DNA of 64,000 nt from Lysinibacillus odysseyi (GTDB lineage Bacteria > Bacillota > Bacilli > Bacillales_A > Planococcaceae). Below, one piece after another: positions 35,561 to 44,616 of the stretch. The stretch covers positions 868,001 through 932,000 of the forward strand of contig JABUKB010000001.1 in the NCBI GenBank assembly GCA_014595895.1, given 5' to 3'. Every line of letters begins with the position of its first letter. Position 1 is the first letter of the stretch. Made by a program: the position numbers and the translations under genes. The notes below the pieces were generated by a model, which worked only from the letters and a program-made list of their open reading frames with translations, searched no databases and had not been told where the DNA came from.

Positions 35561-35857
35561 ATGAGAAAAACTGTGTTACTGATTATCTTTTGGATTATTC
35601 TAATTTTTTCAGTTTTAGCACAAGTATCAGACCGTCTTATAATATGGTTAAATCCAGATGCTCTTTCACTTTGGGATGAAAGACTATTTTATACTTTAAT
35701 CCCTGTTTTATTAAATTTTATCGTCTTATTTTTACTCAAAAAAACCACAACCAAAACCTTTTCTTTTAGACTATTGTTTACAGTAAATGCACTTTTATTT
35801 CTTTATTATTTTTACTACCAATACATTTGGGATGTTGGAGAGTGGCAATTGTTTTAG
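35561..35857 (+). CDS. Small membrane protein
   Basis: The start is ATG 35561 behind GAAAGGGAAAG; 98 residues. Three hydrophobic segments (about 3-22, 45-62, 72-90) with an amphipathic stretch after the first (DRLIIWLNPDALSLWDERLF). No family recognised. Monocistronic with a terminator. Confidence 0.65.
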   Translation: MRKTVLLIIFWIILIFSVLAQVSDRLIIWLNPDALSLWDERLFYTLIPVLLNFIVLFLLKKTTTKTFSFRLLFTVNALLFLYYFYYQYIWDVGEWQLF

Positions 35858-35871
35858 GGGTTAATTTGTAA

Positions 35872-35902
35872 AAAAGGGAAACCCAAACTAAAAGGTTTCC
35901 CT
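35872..35902 (+). terminator. Terminator after the small membrane protein gene
   Basis: AAGGGAAACC pairs with GGTTTCCCTT, followed by T-rich bases. Confidence 0.75.
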
Positions 35903-36101
35903 TTCCCTTTCATTTAAAAATCAACATTAACCTTTAATGGAGCCATTATATTAAAGGAAAGGAGAAAATAGAGAATTTAAAAAGCTAATGATAAGCGATT
36001 GCTAAATAAAAGTAGTCGTTTTTCTACTAACAAAAGATTTTTTGGATACGATTTTGTAACTATCTCTCGAAAATAACGACTAATCAATAAAGGGGGTATT
36101 T

Positions 36102-36599
36102 ATGAATACTATATTCCGAATTAGTTTGGCTTTGTTGATGATACTTGCATTAATAGGATGTAATGGTGTCAAAGAAAAATCATCTAAAAGTACAAATGAA
36201 AATAATAAGATAAACTCAACGCCAGGAGAAGAGAAAAAACCGCCCGCTCTAAAATTAACAATCGGTGAAGTTGAGATAAAAACTTCCAGAGGGACTTATA
36301 CTTGGAGTTATTTGGATAAAGATACAGGACAAGTAGTTGCTATGGAGGCAGAGCATGCACCTCCAAACGAAATGGTAAATATTGAACAAGGTGTTAGTGT
36401 GAATCTAAAGGAGCCTATAAAGTTAGACTTTGAAAAAGAACCCACAAAATATGAAGTAAGACTTTGGGATAATAATAATGTGGTTAAAACGTATAATTCC
36501 TTTGAAGAAGTGATGGAAAAAGGAAAATATATATTTGAGATTGTAGGCTATTGGGAAGATAACAGGGCTACTTATGTAGTTGCATTAGATATTGAATAA
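36102..36599 (+). CDS. Putative lipoprotein
   Basis: ATG with AAAGGGGG upstream; 165 residues. Signal with LIGC (Cys 20), a Lys/Asn/Ser-rich spacer (~22-50), and a compact domain with SRGTYTWSYLD and YIFEIVGYWED. That pattern recalls lipoproteins of Bacillus that carry an N-terminal low-complexity linker. No known function. Confidence 0.7.
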   Translation: MNTIFRISLALLMILALIGCNGVKEKSSKSTNENNKINSTPGEEKKPPALKLTIGEVEIKTSRGTYTWSYLDKDTGQVVAMEAEHAPPNEMVNIEQGVSVNLKEPIKLDFEKEPTKYEVRLWDNNNVVKTYNSFEEVMEKGKYIFEIVGYWEDNRATYVVALDIE

Positions 36600-36674
36600 A
36601 ATTAGCTGGTATTTTATGTTTTATCTTCGCAATAACAATTATCATTCGCTTGTGTGAAAAGATGCACTTAAACT

Positions 36675-36717
36675 AAGAGGGCGTTTCTTGCATGAATAAG
36701 CAGGAACGTCTATTTTA
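36675..36717 (+). terminator. Terminator-like hairpin, similar to 34892-34925
   Basis: GGCGTTTCTTGC and GCAGGAACGTC arms are followed by ATTTTAG. The sequence is close to the hairpin after the lipoprotein at 34487, so these may be copies of one element. Confidence 0.55.
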
Positions 36718-36778
36718 GTATAGGGTAAGCAAAGGGAATGAATTTTACAGTAGACTGTAATGATTAGAGGGAGGGATA

Positions 36779-37549
36779 ATGAAATATTTTACTAAAGAAT
36801 GGTATGAACTGTGTCAAAAAACAAGTTTCCATCTGCTTTTAGAGGAAGAAAAGCAAGCTGAAACATTTTCAGAAGAATACTTCCAACAACTTTATAACGA
36901 CAAGTTAAAGGATTGGCTTGATTTCCAGGAAGAAGTCGCTTCTCTAATGGAAAATGACGGAACAGTAAATTCAGATGAATCTGAGCCTTTTAATAGAGAG
37001 AAGGCAATCGAACAATTTCATGATGGTTTCGTATATAATCAAGAATATTGTAAAAGGGGATTACCAGAGACTATATTAAAACAGATAGTTGATATAAGAG
37101 TATTTACCTTGGATAAAGCAACTCATACGGTTATAAACGCTGTAACAAAATATTGTGAGGAGAATGAAAGGTCTGTAAAAACCATAAGTGGAAATTACCG
37201 TACATATTTTGAAGAAGCCTCACATACATTTGGCCAAGAAATTATTGAGAATTTTGGATTTCATGATTGTACGATAATAAAATCAAGTCGAAATGGCGAT
37301 TCCTTAACATTACTTCTCGATAATACAGGTGGTTTTACAAATATAGATGAAGTAACCTTTGAAAATCCTACTATCGTAAAACAGGATAGTTTATTAGAAG
37401 GTTCATGGTGGTTGTATGATGAAATATATATAGTGGATGATAAATACGAGCTTCACGTCTTACTTCGAAATAAAAACATGGAATTAATGGACTTTATTAT
37501 TTCAGCGGATCAAGTTTCTTTCAAAGACAACGCAAAAGATCAACTGTAA
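36779..37549 (+). CDS. DUF4085 family protein
   Basis: The 256-residue cytoplasmic protein begins MKYFTKEWYELCQ, the characteristic start of DUF4085 proteins. It continues with FHDGFVYNQEYCKRGLP and a C-terminal beta domain (ENFGFHDCTIIKSSRNGDSLTLLLD as two blocks, then WWLYDEIYIVDDKYELHVLL). The function is unknown; members are scattered singly in Bacillus genomes. GGAGGGA lies upstream of the ATG. Confidence 0.85.
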   Translation: MKYFTKEWYELCQKTSFHLLLEEEKQAETFSEEYFQQLYNDKLKDWLDFQEEVASLMENDGTVNSDESEPFNREKAIEQFHDGFVYNQEYCKRGLPETILKQIVDIRVFTLDKATHTVINAVTKYCEENERSVKTISGNYRTYFEEASHTFGQEIIENFGFHDCTIIKSSRNGDSLTLLLDNTGGFTNIDEVTFENPTIVKQDSLLEGSWWLYDEIYIVDDKYELHVLLRNKNMELMDFIISADQVSFKDNAKDQL

Positions 37550-37892
37550 CCCCACGTTAAATAGACTAAACTAATAAGAGGATATTATATTTAATATATT
37601 AGCAAGACCTATAATGAGTAGTTTAATGGAAAAGAATAGATGAACAGAAATTACACCTGTTTATATCTATCCTTTTTATACAACATAGGATCATCCTTAC
37701 TACTACAACATTAAATTTTTCACCACAATACCACAACAACATATAATCCTTTGTTTCTTCCACAATCATGCCCAATTGTGGAAGTTCGCTTTTTTGGGAT
37801 TCCTAAACTTTTAATTTGGGAACGTTATTTTGTATAGGAGTTGTTTAAGGTATAATTTAAATGCTTTTTATCTCAAATGCCTTACTAATTAT
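37550..37892. other. Gap with a dispersed repeat and a hairpin
   Basis: Bases 37556-37612 (ACTAATAAGAGGATATTAT, then AGCAAGACCTA) resemble 32881-32935, a third partial copy of the island's AT-rich repeat. A small hairpin, CACAAT/ATTGTG at ~37760-37778, is followed by TTTTTT. No gene is supported. Confidence 0.5.
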
Positions 37893-38117
37893 TTAATGAA
37901 ATGGCTTAAATTTAACCGAATATCTACAAAAATTAATACAATAATAAGTAAAAGTAAACCATATAACGAACAAAAATACGGTAGATAAATTAATTATAAA
38001 ATGATTATCAATAAAATACTCGTGAATGAATTCGTTAAAAAAACTATAAATGCTGGCTATTAATAACCACAGTAATCCTCTTTTGAAATAAAATGTTTTC
38101 TTTTTTGCTGAGTTCAT
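37893..38117 (-). CDS. Small membrane protein
   Basis: ATG 38117 is preceded by AGGAGA; 74 residues. Two hydrophobic segments (about 14-30 and 42-62) with a basic N-terminus. No family recognised. First of several leftward genes, but each has its own site. Confidence 0.6.
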   Translation of the reverse strand: MNSAKKKTFYFKRGLLWLLIASIYSFFNEFIHEYFIDNHFIINLSTVFLFVIWFTFTYYCINFCRYSVKFKPFH

Positions 38118-38156
38118 ATTTTCTCCTATATAGAATAAAATTCCTATTTGTTTATT

Positions 38157-38408
38157 TTAAAAGATTGTAGTTTTTAATTCAAAAATATTCCCACCATGAT
38201 AAATCTCTTTTTCAATTGCATCTCCAACATAAGTAATCGTCGAATAAACATGTAGGTCTTTTTCAATATGTATAGATACTTTAAAATCATCTACCTGTTT
38301 CGTCTCGTACGTCATTACGGGTTCTACACGTACCTTTTCTTCATTACTATTTGTTGTTGTACATCCGAATAGTGCCAAAACTGATAGCGAAAAAAATAAT
38401 ATTTTCAA
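38157..38408 (-). CDS. Small putative lipoprotein
   Basis: TTG 38408 gives LKILFFSLSVLALFGC, a clean lipoprotein signal with the Cys at 16; 83 residues. The longer frame from 38456 lacks a ribosome binding site. The remaining ~67 residues are beta-rich (TYETKQVDDFKVSIHIEKD). At this length the protein may be a shortened member of a larger family. Not recognised. Confidence 0.6.
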   Translation of the reverse strand: MKILFFSLSVLALFGCTTTNSNEEKVRVEPVMTYETKQVDDFKVSIHIEKDLHVYSTITYVGDAIEKEIYHGGNIFELKTTIF

Positions 38409-38482
38409 CCCTCCACCAACTTCCTTATTTACACAATAAAATAAAACGTTAAACAAAAAATGTTTGTAATATGATACCTAAT

Positions 38483-39148
38483 TCACTCTTTGTTTACCTT
38501 TAACTCTGTATATTTCTTATTGTCCGAATATCGTTCATATACACGAACAGTTTCATTATCAATCCATTTTAAATCACCCAAATAATCATATAATAATTCC
38601 CAACGAGGGATTGTTGTATGAATGTTCGTTTTAGCAAGCTCAGTTTGCATTTTATCTTCCACTATTAAGGTAGCAGAAGATTCATACAGACCGATTTCAA
38701 TTTCAATTTTAGCTTTTAATTTTCGATTAGGACTTGATTTAGGCTTCTTATACGTTTTTTTGAACTGATATGCCTTTTCTTTTGTCTTCGCATAAGCAAT
38801 TAAAAAAGGTTCGGCATTCCAACCTTTTTCTTGAATGACACACTGCACACCTTGCATTAATAAATCAAGCGTTTTTTTCTTCTTTTCTACATCTGATAAT
38901 TTATAAAAATCACTTACTTGATAAGGTATTTGAACGGTTAACACACCATCCATTTCAATTTCTCCACAGTGAAGCTGTGCCTCTGGGAAACATTCGAAAC
39001 GCACACAGTACACATCATCAAAATACATTTTAGGTAAGAATTGCTCAAATAAGTACACTATACAATTTGTTTGAAAATAGAAATTAGCTTTTACAGGCTG
39101 TGTATGTTCAGGCGATCTATCATCAAATGTAAATCCTCTAAATAACAT
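38483..39148 (-). CDS. Hypothetical protein
   Basis: AGGAG lies seven bases before ATG 39148 (ATG 39151 is also possible); 221 residues. No signal or membrane segment. Basic middle (about 130-150, KKTYKKPKSSPNRKLKAK) between two beta-rich parts. The N-terminal FRGFTFDDRSPEHTQPV and the C-terminal RVYERYSDNKKYTEL do not match a family I know. Confidence 0.65.
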   Translation of the reverse strand: MLFRGFTFDDRSPEHTQPVKANFYFQTNCIVYLFEQFLPKMYFDDVYCVRFECFPEAQLHCGEIEMDGVLTVQIPYQVSDFYKLSDVEKKKKTLDLLMQGVQCVIQEKGWNAEPFLIAYAKTKEKAYQFKKTYKKPKSSPNRKLKAKIEIEIGLYESSATLIVEDKMQTELAKTNIHTTIPRWELLYDYLGDLKWIDNETVRVYERYSDNKKYTELKVNKE

Positions 39149-39276
39149 CATTTGTCTCCTAACTGAACTTATTTCTTATATTCTACCTATAAATATCAGT
39201 TTAAAGTTCCCAAAACGTAGTTTAGGTACAATTTTTGTTTATTTGATTCGAGAATGTTTTTTCGTCAAGGGATGTA

Positions 39277-39753
39277 TTAATTATGCAATGTCTCTAAATG
39301 AATTTTAATATATTCTAACATCAATTGCCCTGATAAAGAATTTTTAGAAAGTGAAACAACGTATTTAGTACCTAATACTTCAAAAAACAAAATTTTCTTA
39401 TCTGTATTTAATTCATAATAACAGTATCCCTCATACTCAATATCATTAAAGTAAACTAAAGGATGTTCGTGTTCTTCAGTACATAAAGTTACAGTTGCAT
39501 TTAAATTACCATATGCATTTAAAAGGTTTTGCAAGTAGTTTTTATGAATTGGAATGATTGGAGCAGTTATATAGTTTCTTTGAGCCGAATTGAGAGATTG
39601 CTCTTCGACGATAACTTCATAATATTCCTTATCAGTAAAATCTACTGTATTTCTTACTTTCATAAAATGGTTAATAAATTTGTTTGCTAATTTGTGTAAA
39701 TGTTTATGCGGTGGGATATTCGTTCCATAAATCAATAAAGTTAAAGATTCCAC
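39277..39753 (-). CDS. Hypothetical protein
   Basis: GTG 39753 with AAGGAG six bases upstream is the best-supported start (158 residues); the ATGs upstream lack a site. Soluble, His-rich N-terminal part (PPHKHLHKLANKFINHFMKV), then a beta-rich half (FNDIEYEGYCYYELNTDKKI). Not recognised. The size and mixed fold resemble immunity proteins, but that is only an impression. Confidence 0.6.
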   Translation of the reverse strand: MESLTLLIYGTNIPPHKHLHKLANKFINHFMKVRNTVDFTDKEYYEVIVEEQSLNSAQRNYITAPIIPIHKNYLQNLLNAYGNLNATVTLCTEEHEHPLVYFNDIEYEGYCYYELNTDKKILFFEVLGTKYVVSLSKNSLSGQLMLEYIKIHLETLHN

Positions 39754-39988
39754 AAAATGCTCCTTCATAGAAAAATTTAAAACTAACATTAGCATAAACT
39801 AATTACGAAGGAAAGGTTACCTTGGGACTTATCGTTCACAAGAAGACAAGATACCCCTATCCAATTGAACAGGGGGGTTAGTTCCCAAAGTTACATTTAG
39901 GAACTTTATTTAGATTTATTTTGCATAGGTTATAAGCCCTTGTTGCATAAAAATTGCTATTAGAGAAGTAAGAAATGAATAGGTGAAG

Positions 39989-40420
39989 TTAAAATGAATT
40001 TTCCCCATTACGTTTTTTTAGTAACGAAAACAAATAAAAAGAGAGGAAACCAAATAAACCAAGTAATATTTGTATTAAGCTGAATATAAATAAAGCCGAC
40101 GTTGGTAAGTACCATTCTCCCAATAAGATAGTTGGTAGAACTGTGCAAAGTAAAAATAAAATTCCCATAGTGAAGGTTATTATAAATATTTTTTTATCTT
40201 GCTTGATAAATCCGTAAGTGGAAGCAATGCCATTTCCAATCCCAAAAACAATTATTCCAAACAGAGCTAAACTCCCCCAATTATTAAAAGGCAATACACC
40301 TATCCACTCTTGAGGAAATGTATCGAAAACTCCTCTTTCTAAAAACATTGACACGCCCAAATAAAAGGCACCTAAAGACAATAATAAATTATAAACATTT
40401 AAAATATTTTTTAGTAGCAC
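39989..40420 (-). CDS. Four-TM membrane protein
   Basis: GTG 40420 follows GGGGGATAAGGGA; 143 residues. Four hydrophobic segments (about 10-27, 48-70, 78-96, 108-130) and a basic tail. No motif. Not recognised; similar DUF-type four-helix proteins are widespread. Confidence 0.65.
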   Translation of the reverse strand: MLLKNILNVYNLLLSLGAFYLGVSMFLERGVFDTFPQEWIGVLPFNNWGSLALFGIIVFGIGNGIASTYGFIKQDKKIFIITFTMGILFLLCTVLPTILLGEWYLPTSALFIFSLIQILLGLFGFLSFYLFSLLKKRNGENSF

Positions 40421-40650
40421 TCCCTTATCCCCCTTCTCATAATTATATTTTATGTATTATGTAATAATTTTCCATTAATTAGACGGTATTAAACGAATGA
40501 GGTTCCCAAAGTGGTGTTTGGGTATGTTTTGAAGGCTGTCTCCTTAAAGTTTATTGTTTATAACAAAAAATTAGTAAAGGCATGAAACTTAAAAAGGATT
40601 TGCCTCGTCTAACTATAATAGTAAAATAATGGAATAATGGGGTGAGGTAT

Positions 40651-41067
40651 ATGAAAAAAATTATTTTATTTGTTTTAGTATTGTCTTTTATATGCAGTAT
40701 TCTTATTGGTTGCCAATCAAATGATAATAGAGGCTTTCCAAATGAAAACATATCAAAGGTCAATATTTCTAAATCAAGTGGTTTCGGTAAAGTGAATTTT
40801 CATTTTTTTAAAGTATATAAAAATAAAGAAACTCTTGATATATTCAAGAATGCCATCTCAAACGCTGTTAAAAGAGAAGGTATAGCGGATATGGCTGAAC
40901 CTGAATTTGATTTAAGAGTCGTTTATACAGATGGAAATAAGCAGGGTTATCATCTATGGGTAGGGGAAAAAGGACAAAAAAGTACCTTAATGAATGTTAA
41001 TGATACACACACTACTTATTCTATCTCAGAAGAAATAACTAATCAGTTAATTGATTTGGTTAAATAA
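40651..41067 (+). CDS. YhfM-like lipoprotein (paralogue of 44040)
   Basis: ATG 40651 with GGGGTGAGG upstream; 138 residues. Lipoprotein signal with LIGC (Cys 21). The domain shows KVNISKSSGFGKVN, ETLDIFKNAISNAVK, EPEFDLRVVYTDG and YHLWVGEKGQKSTLM. The gene at 44040 has the same order of blocks (VWLGEEGEKSTLM), so the two are paralogues within 3.4 kb. As I recall, B. subtilis YhfM is of this type; function unknown. Confidence 0.75.
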   Translation: MKKIILFVLVLSFICSILIGCQSNDNRGFPNENISKVNISKSSGFGKVNFHFFKVYKNKETLDIFKNAISNAVKREGIADMAEPEFDLRVVYTDGNKQGYHLWVGEKGQKSTLMNVNDTHTTYSISEEITNQLIDLVK

Positions 41068-41085
41068 TTTTTCATTCGAGATTTG

Positions 41086-41190
41086 ATGAATCTTGGGTTT
41101 ATTTTGGCTATTGTAATAGTTAGTCTTGCTGTGTTTACCTTTATAAATAAGTCATACTATTGGAAAAATTTCTTGTTCTTAGAAAAATAA
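41086..41190 (+). CDS. Possible 34-residue membrane peptide
   Basis: ATG 41086 opens a frame of 34 residues with one hydrophobic segment (LGFILAIVIVSLAVFTFI) and a basic-aromatic tail. No good ribosome binding site, only 18 bases after the lipoprotein stop. Could be a real short peptide or chance. Confidence 0.3.
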   Translation: MNLGFILAIVIVSLAVFTFINKSYYWKNFLFLEK

Positions 41191-41302
41191 GAACAGATGA
41201 TAAGGTCAAAAAGCACAACTTCAATCCTTTTGGAATAAGAAAATTGCTTTCTCTTATTAAAGAATACATATACAGAAATGATTCTTATACTGAGGTGATG
41301 AA

Positions 41303-41566
41303 ATGAAATATACTTGTCCTTGTTGTGGTTATAAAACATTAGGTGAAAAACCACCTGGAACATATGATATATGTGAGATTTGTTATTGGGAAGACGATGG
41401 GATTCAATATGATGATGTTGATTATGAGGGTGGGGCAAATATTCCATCTTTAAGGCAGGCACAGAAAAACTATATCTTATTTGGGGCTTGTGAAGAAAGG
41501 TGTATTGAATTTGTAAGAAAACCAATTGAGAATGATGTAAAAGATACTAATTGGAACCCCCTGTAG
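41303..41566 (+). CDS. Cysteine-rich CPCC-domain protein
   Basis: The 87-residue protein has GAGGTGATGAA upstream. It starts MKYTCPCCGYKTL, then YDICEICYWEDD and a GANIPSLRQAQKNY block: the CPCC domain with two CxxC pairs, likely a zinc ribbon. The family is small, cytoplasmic and of unknown function, often found alone in variable regions. Its terminator is at 41573. Confidence 0.85.
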   Translation: MKYTCPCCGYKTLGEKPPGTYDICEICYWEDDGIQYDDVDYEGGANIPSLRQAQKNYILFGACEERCIEFVRKPIENDVKDTNWNPL

Positions 41567-41572
41567 CTTATT

Positions 41573-41614
41573 AAAGGGACGTGGCTATTCTTCAAGAAGG
41601 AGAATGCCCTTTTT
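41573..41614 (+). terminator. Terminator of the CPCC gene
   Basis: AAAGGG...TATTCTTC pairs with GGAGAATGCCCTTT around a short loop and ends in seven T. Confidence 0.75.
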
Positions 41615-41695
41615 TTATTGAGGTAAAGGGGTAGAATAATTCAAGAAAGATAACAAAAAATATTAGTGAATATGTTTGATTTGAAAGGAAAAGTA

Positions 41696-41896
41696 ATGGA
41701 TAAGGTAAAACTTTATATAAAATATCGAAAAAAATCATATATTTTAAATATGACACTTTTTATTGCAGGTTTTACTGTTATTATTTTTATATTTGGGCCT
41801 CCGAAGTATTACGTTGTACCGATTTCATCTATGATAATAGGTTATGGTATTGTAGAATTCATCGGATATAAACTTTGGAAAAAAGATAAATTTTGA
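41696..41896 (+). CDS. Small two-TM membrane protein
   Basis: ATG 41696 with AAAGGAAAAG upstream; 66 residues. Basic N-terminus (YIKYRKKSY) and two hydrophobic segments (about 19-36 and 41-57). Not recognised. Confidence 0.6.
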   Translation: MDKVKLYIKYRKKSYILNMTLFIAGFTVIIFIFGPPKYYVVPISSMIIGYGIVEFIGYKLWKKDKF

Positions 41897-42025
41897 ATTA
41901 ATTAACTCTTGACTTTTAATAAAAATATTGGAACTATGCCAACAGCATCAACAAAAACACCTGCACCAAAGCCTGTGACTCCTACAATATTTGATGATGC
42001 TATAGCCCTTATACCTTAAACCTCT

Positions 42026-42180
42026 TATGTGTATTCCTAAATAAGTCGTTCCATAAATAACAAAGTCCTTCTGCCGGAACTATGGAAGGATGAAAAAACA
42101 AAGCGAATAAAAATCAGAGAAAGTGTCAGATCCCTTATCACACAAGGAATTGGCACTTTTTTTGATGTCAAAGCAGGGAA
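42026..42180. repeat. MITE-like element, copy B (right end missing)
   Basis: The block begins TATGTGTATTCCTAAATAAG and runs CCATAAATAACAAAGTCCTT, as in copy A at 32339. It contains the matching hairpin at 42119-42163 (AAAGTGTCA...TTGGCACTTTTTTT). No inverted right end is found, so the copy is partial. A short coding-like remnant (PTASTKTPAPKPVTPTIFDD) lies just upstream at 41938-42019. Confidence 0.6.
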
Positions 42181-42335
42181 GAATTATATTTGCATCTTCA
42201 TTATTCTTTCATCAACAGTATTCTTTAACAGAGCCTATTTTTAAGATGAATTTGTTGTTATAAAAACTTCCTACGTAATGTAAAATAAAGGTTGTTGTGT
42301 TAATAAATACAACAATATACAAAGGGGGTATATAA

Positions 42336-42902
42336 TTGAAACGATTTATTGTACTTTTAACTTTAATATCAGTGATAGCAATTTTAACTGCTTGTTCTTC
42401 TGAACCATCTTTGGTTCTTACTGATAAAAAAGTGGACATTGTCAAAGATAAGGCAAAGACAGGTTCCATGATTTTGCAACAAGGTGAAAAAGCAGGCAAA
42501 GAAATCGTCCCAACATCTTTGTACTACACTTTTTATATTAAAAACGAAGGCACCAAAAACGTTGGAGATGAAGCTAAAGGAAAAGGGTTAAGTGTTAAAA
42601 TCGAACCAAATGAAAGCTTAGTAGCTACTTCTAACGAAATAATGGGATTTAATATTTTCGATTCATCGGACTATGATGATAAAGGGATGGAACTTGGATA
42701 TAGTTATATCGGAACGATTGAGAGTAACAAAACAGGAGAGTTTATAATCTATTATAATTTAGGTTATGAAGAAGAATCGGAAGAAGTTCGGCTTGCCCCA
42801 TCTAAAGAGCAATTAGAAAAACTGAAAAACAATGCCTTAGAAGCAACTCTAATTGTCAGGTTAGGCGATGAAGAAATAGCTCGTTTTGATTTGGGTGAAT
42901 AA
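42336..42902 (+). CDS. Putative lipoprotein
   Basis: TTG start with AAAGGGGG upstream; 188 residues. Lipoprotein signal with LTAC (Cys 20). The mature domain is beta-rich like a DUF5068/DUF4352-style immunoglobulin-type fold (TSLYYTFYIKNEGTKNVGDE, FIIYYNLGYEEESEE, ATLIVRLGDEEIARFDL). The family is not certain. Cell-surface anchored. Confidence 0.7.
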   Translation: MKRFIVLLTLISVIAILTACSSEPSLVLTDKKVDIVKDKAKTGSMILQQGEKAGKEIVPTSLYYTFYIKNEGTKNVGDEAKGKGLSVKIEPNESLVATSNEIMGFNIFDSSDYDDKGMELGYSYIGTIESNKTGEFIIYYNLGYEEESEEVRLAPSKEQLEKLKNNALEATLIVRLGDEEIARFDLGE

Positions 42903-43019
42903 GAATAAGTATTTGTTATTAAATATGCTAAAAAGTAACACTAATAAAAAAGCGTTGGTGCTAATACTAACCCGTTCAGTTGTCTGGTATAAAAAGAAAA
43001 TTAAACACCTTATTCCTCC
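42903..43019. other. Gap without a gene
   Basis: Together with the following 300 bases up to 43338 this gap holds no gene; it contains the MITE end fragment at 43020. Confidence 0.35.
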
Positions 43020-43048
43020 TATGTGTACCACTAACTAAGTTGGTTCAT
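43020..43048. repeat. Isolated end of the MITE-like repeat
   Basis: TATGTGTACCACTAACTAAG and the following TTGGTTC match the left end of copy A. No interior follows, so it is a solo end or a much-deleted copy. Confidence 0.6.
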
Positions 43049-43338
43049 TAGAAATTCCTACTTTTTTATAAAAAGGAATAATATGTTTGGGGTTTTTGAT
43101 AATCAGAAAAAGGTTTGGCGAAGAGGGCAATTCGATGGACATAGTTCATTGCTTTTTGAATTTTTTCCATTTTAATTAATTTTAACTATCAACAAGAAAT
43201 TCTTGTCATGGTACCATAATGAATTGTTATATAATGGTAATAAATTTGAGGGGAAATCCCATTCCTTTTTGCAATGAATAAAAGACATTATCAAGTTTAT
43301 AATCATTGAAAGTAAATAACAGGGGGGCTTTAACTGGT

Positions 43339-44037
43339 ATGATAAATGATGTTGAAAAAGGGCGAGCGGATAAAGGGAGTCAATTGTTGATTCAAGAATA
43401 TGTAAATAACAGGGAGGGGAAGTTAAATAATCTAATTTTAATGAATTCTGCTTCCTTACTTTCATTTATAGATAATGAATTGGCTATACAGTGGCTATCT
43501 CCGTTAAAGGAAAGGAGTTTTAAAGAGTACAGAAATGAATTCTTGGAACTGAATGAAGAGTGGAAAGATAAAAGAGTAGAATTAGAGAAATATTGGGCAA
43601 AGAAAGGACCACAGTGGGACGGATTGGCTTTACTCCAAGGGAAGAATGGTCAAAAAGGTTTATTGTTAGTTGAAGCGAAAGCACATACAAAAGAAATGCG
43701 ATCCAAAATGCAAGCAAAAGATGAAGTGAGTAAAACAATAATAAAAAGTACACTCGATGAAGTAAAAACTGCAATAGGGTCAAAAGCATCTTTAGATGTC
43801 TGGTGTGAAGAATATTATCAGTTATCCAATCGTTTGGCATATTTATATATACTAAATCAAAAGATGAATATACCTACATGGCTAATACTTGTAAACTTTG
43901 TTGATGATAGTACTCATAAGTCGACTACAATTACTGAATGGATACAGCATTACCAAGAGGTCTTGGCAAAGATGGATATTAGTTATAATTCGGATTTACT
44001 TAGTAAAGTTATTTCAATATACCCAAGTGGAGAGTAA
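43339..44037 (+). CDS. PD-(D/E)XK-type nuclease-like protein
   Basis: ATG 43339 is taken as the start (232 residues), 11 bases after AGGGGGG. The middle contains WDGLALLQGKNGQKG and LLLVEAKAH: D94, E112 and K114, the D-x17-E-x-K core of the restriction-endonuclease fold. A C-terminal helical region follows (RLAYLYILNQKMNIPTWLIL). Stand-alone proteins of this type are found in many bacteria with unknown role; DNA or RNA cleavage is inferred. The next gene starts two bases after its stop. Confidence 0.75.
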   Translation: MINDVEKGRADKGSQLLIQEYVNNREGKLNNLILMNSASLLSFIDNELAIQWLSPLKERSFKEYRNEFLELNEEWKDKRVELEKYWAKKGPQWDGLALLQGKNGQKGLLLVEAKAHTKEMRSKMQAKDEVSKTIIKSTLDEVKTAIGSKASLDVWCEEYYQLSNRLAYLYILNQKMNIPTWLILVNFVDDSTHKSTTITEWIQHYQEVLAKMDISYNSDLLSKVISIYPSGE

Positions 44038-44039
44038 CA

Positions 44040-44462
44040 ATGAAGATTTTATATTCTTTGCTTATGGTTGCATGTTTCACCTTACTTGTAGGTTGCCAAA
44101 GCAAACAAGAAAATACGATGGTACTTTTAGATGAAAAGGTTAAAGAAATCAATGTATCCAGTTCAAATGGGGTTGGTGACATGAATCAGAATATTATTCT
44201 TTCCTTTGATGATAAAGAATCTATTAAAGTGTTTAAGAAGGCAATCAGAACCGCAGTTAAGCAACCAATGAATACCTTTGTTAATGAAACAAAACCTGAT
44301 TACGATGTAATGGTTGAATATGATGGAGGATTACCCACTCATGCCATTCATGTATGGTTGGGAGAAGAGGGTGAAAAGAGTACCCTCATGTATATGGTAG
44401 GAGAAGAAACTTACTTAACGTCGTCAAAGTCTACAGATCAACTAAGGGAATTAATGCTTTGA
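44040..44462 (+). CDS. YhfM-like lipoprotein (paralogue of 40651)
   Basis: 140 residues. ATG two bases after the nuclease stop, with GGAGAG upstream, so probably co-transcribed with it. Lipobox LVGC (Cys 19). Same block order as the product of 40651: KEINVSSSNGVGD, ESIKVFKKAIRTAVK, KPDYDVMVEYDG, HVWLGEEGEKSTLM. Surface-anchored; function unknown. Confidence 0.75.
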   Translation: MKILYSLLMVACFTLLVGCQSKQENTMVLLDEKVKEINVSSSNGVGDMNQNIILSFDDKESIKVFKKAIRTAVKQPMNTFVNETKPDYDVMVEYDGGLPTHAIHVWLGEEGEKSTLMYMVGEETYLTSSKSTDQLRELML

Positions 44463-44514
44463 GAACGATAAGAGGAGCATCAGGAGAAAAACAGTATTAT
44501 GAGAGAACGTGAGG

Positions 44515-44596
44515 CAAAAGTGTACATCTTTAAGTGAGTGCGTTTTAAGGGAACATCTTAGCATTATTTGTAGATAATCAAAAAAGTACACTTTTG
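44515..44596. repeat. Spaced 11-bp inverted repeat
   Basis: CAAAAGTGTAC (44515-44525) and GTACACTTTTG (44586-44596) are perfect complements 60 bases apart, between two convergent genes. It may act as a weak terminator or be an operator-like site. Confidence 0.4.
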
Positions 44597-44616
44597 AACT
44601 GCAATAGGTATCCTTC

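Noticed and set aside
41157-41525. 122-residue minus-strand open frame
   Set aside because: It is antisense to the CPCC gene, whose cysteine motifs are clear on the plus strand.
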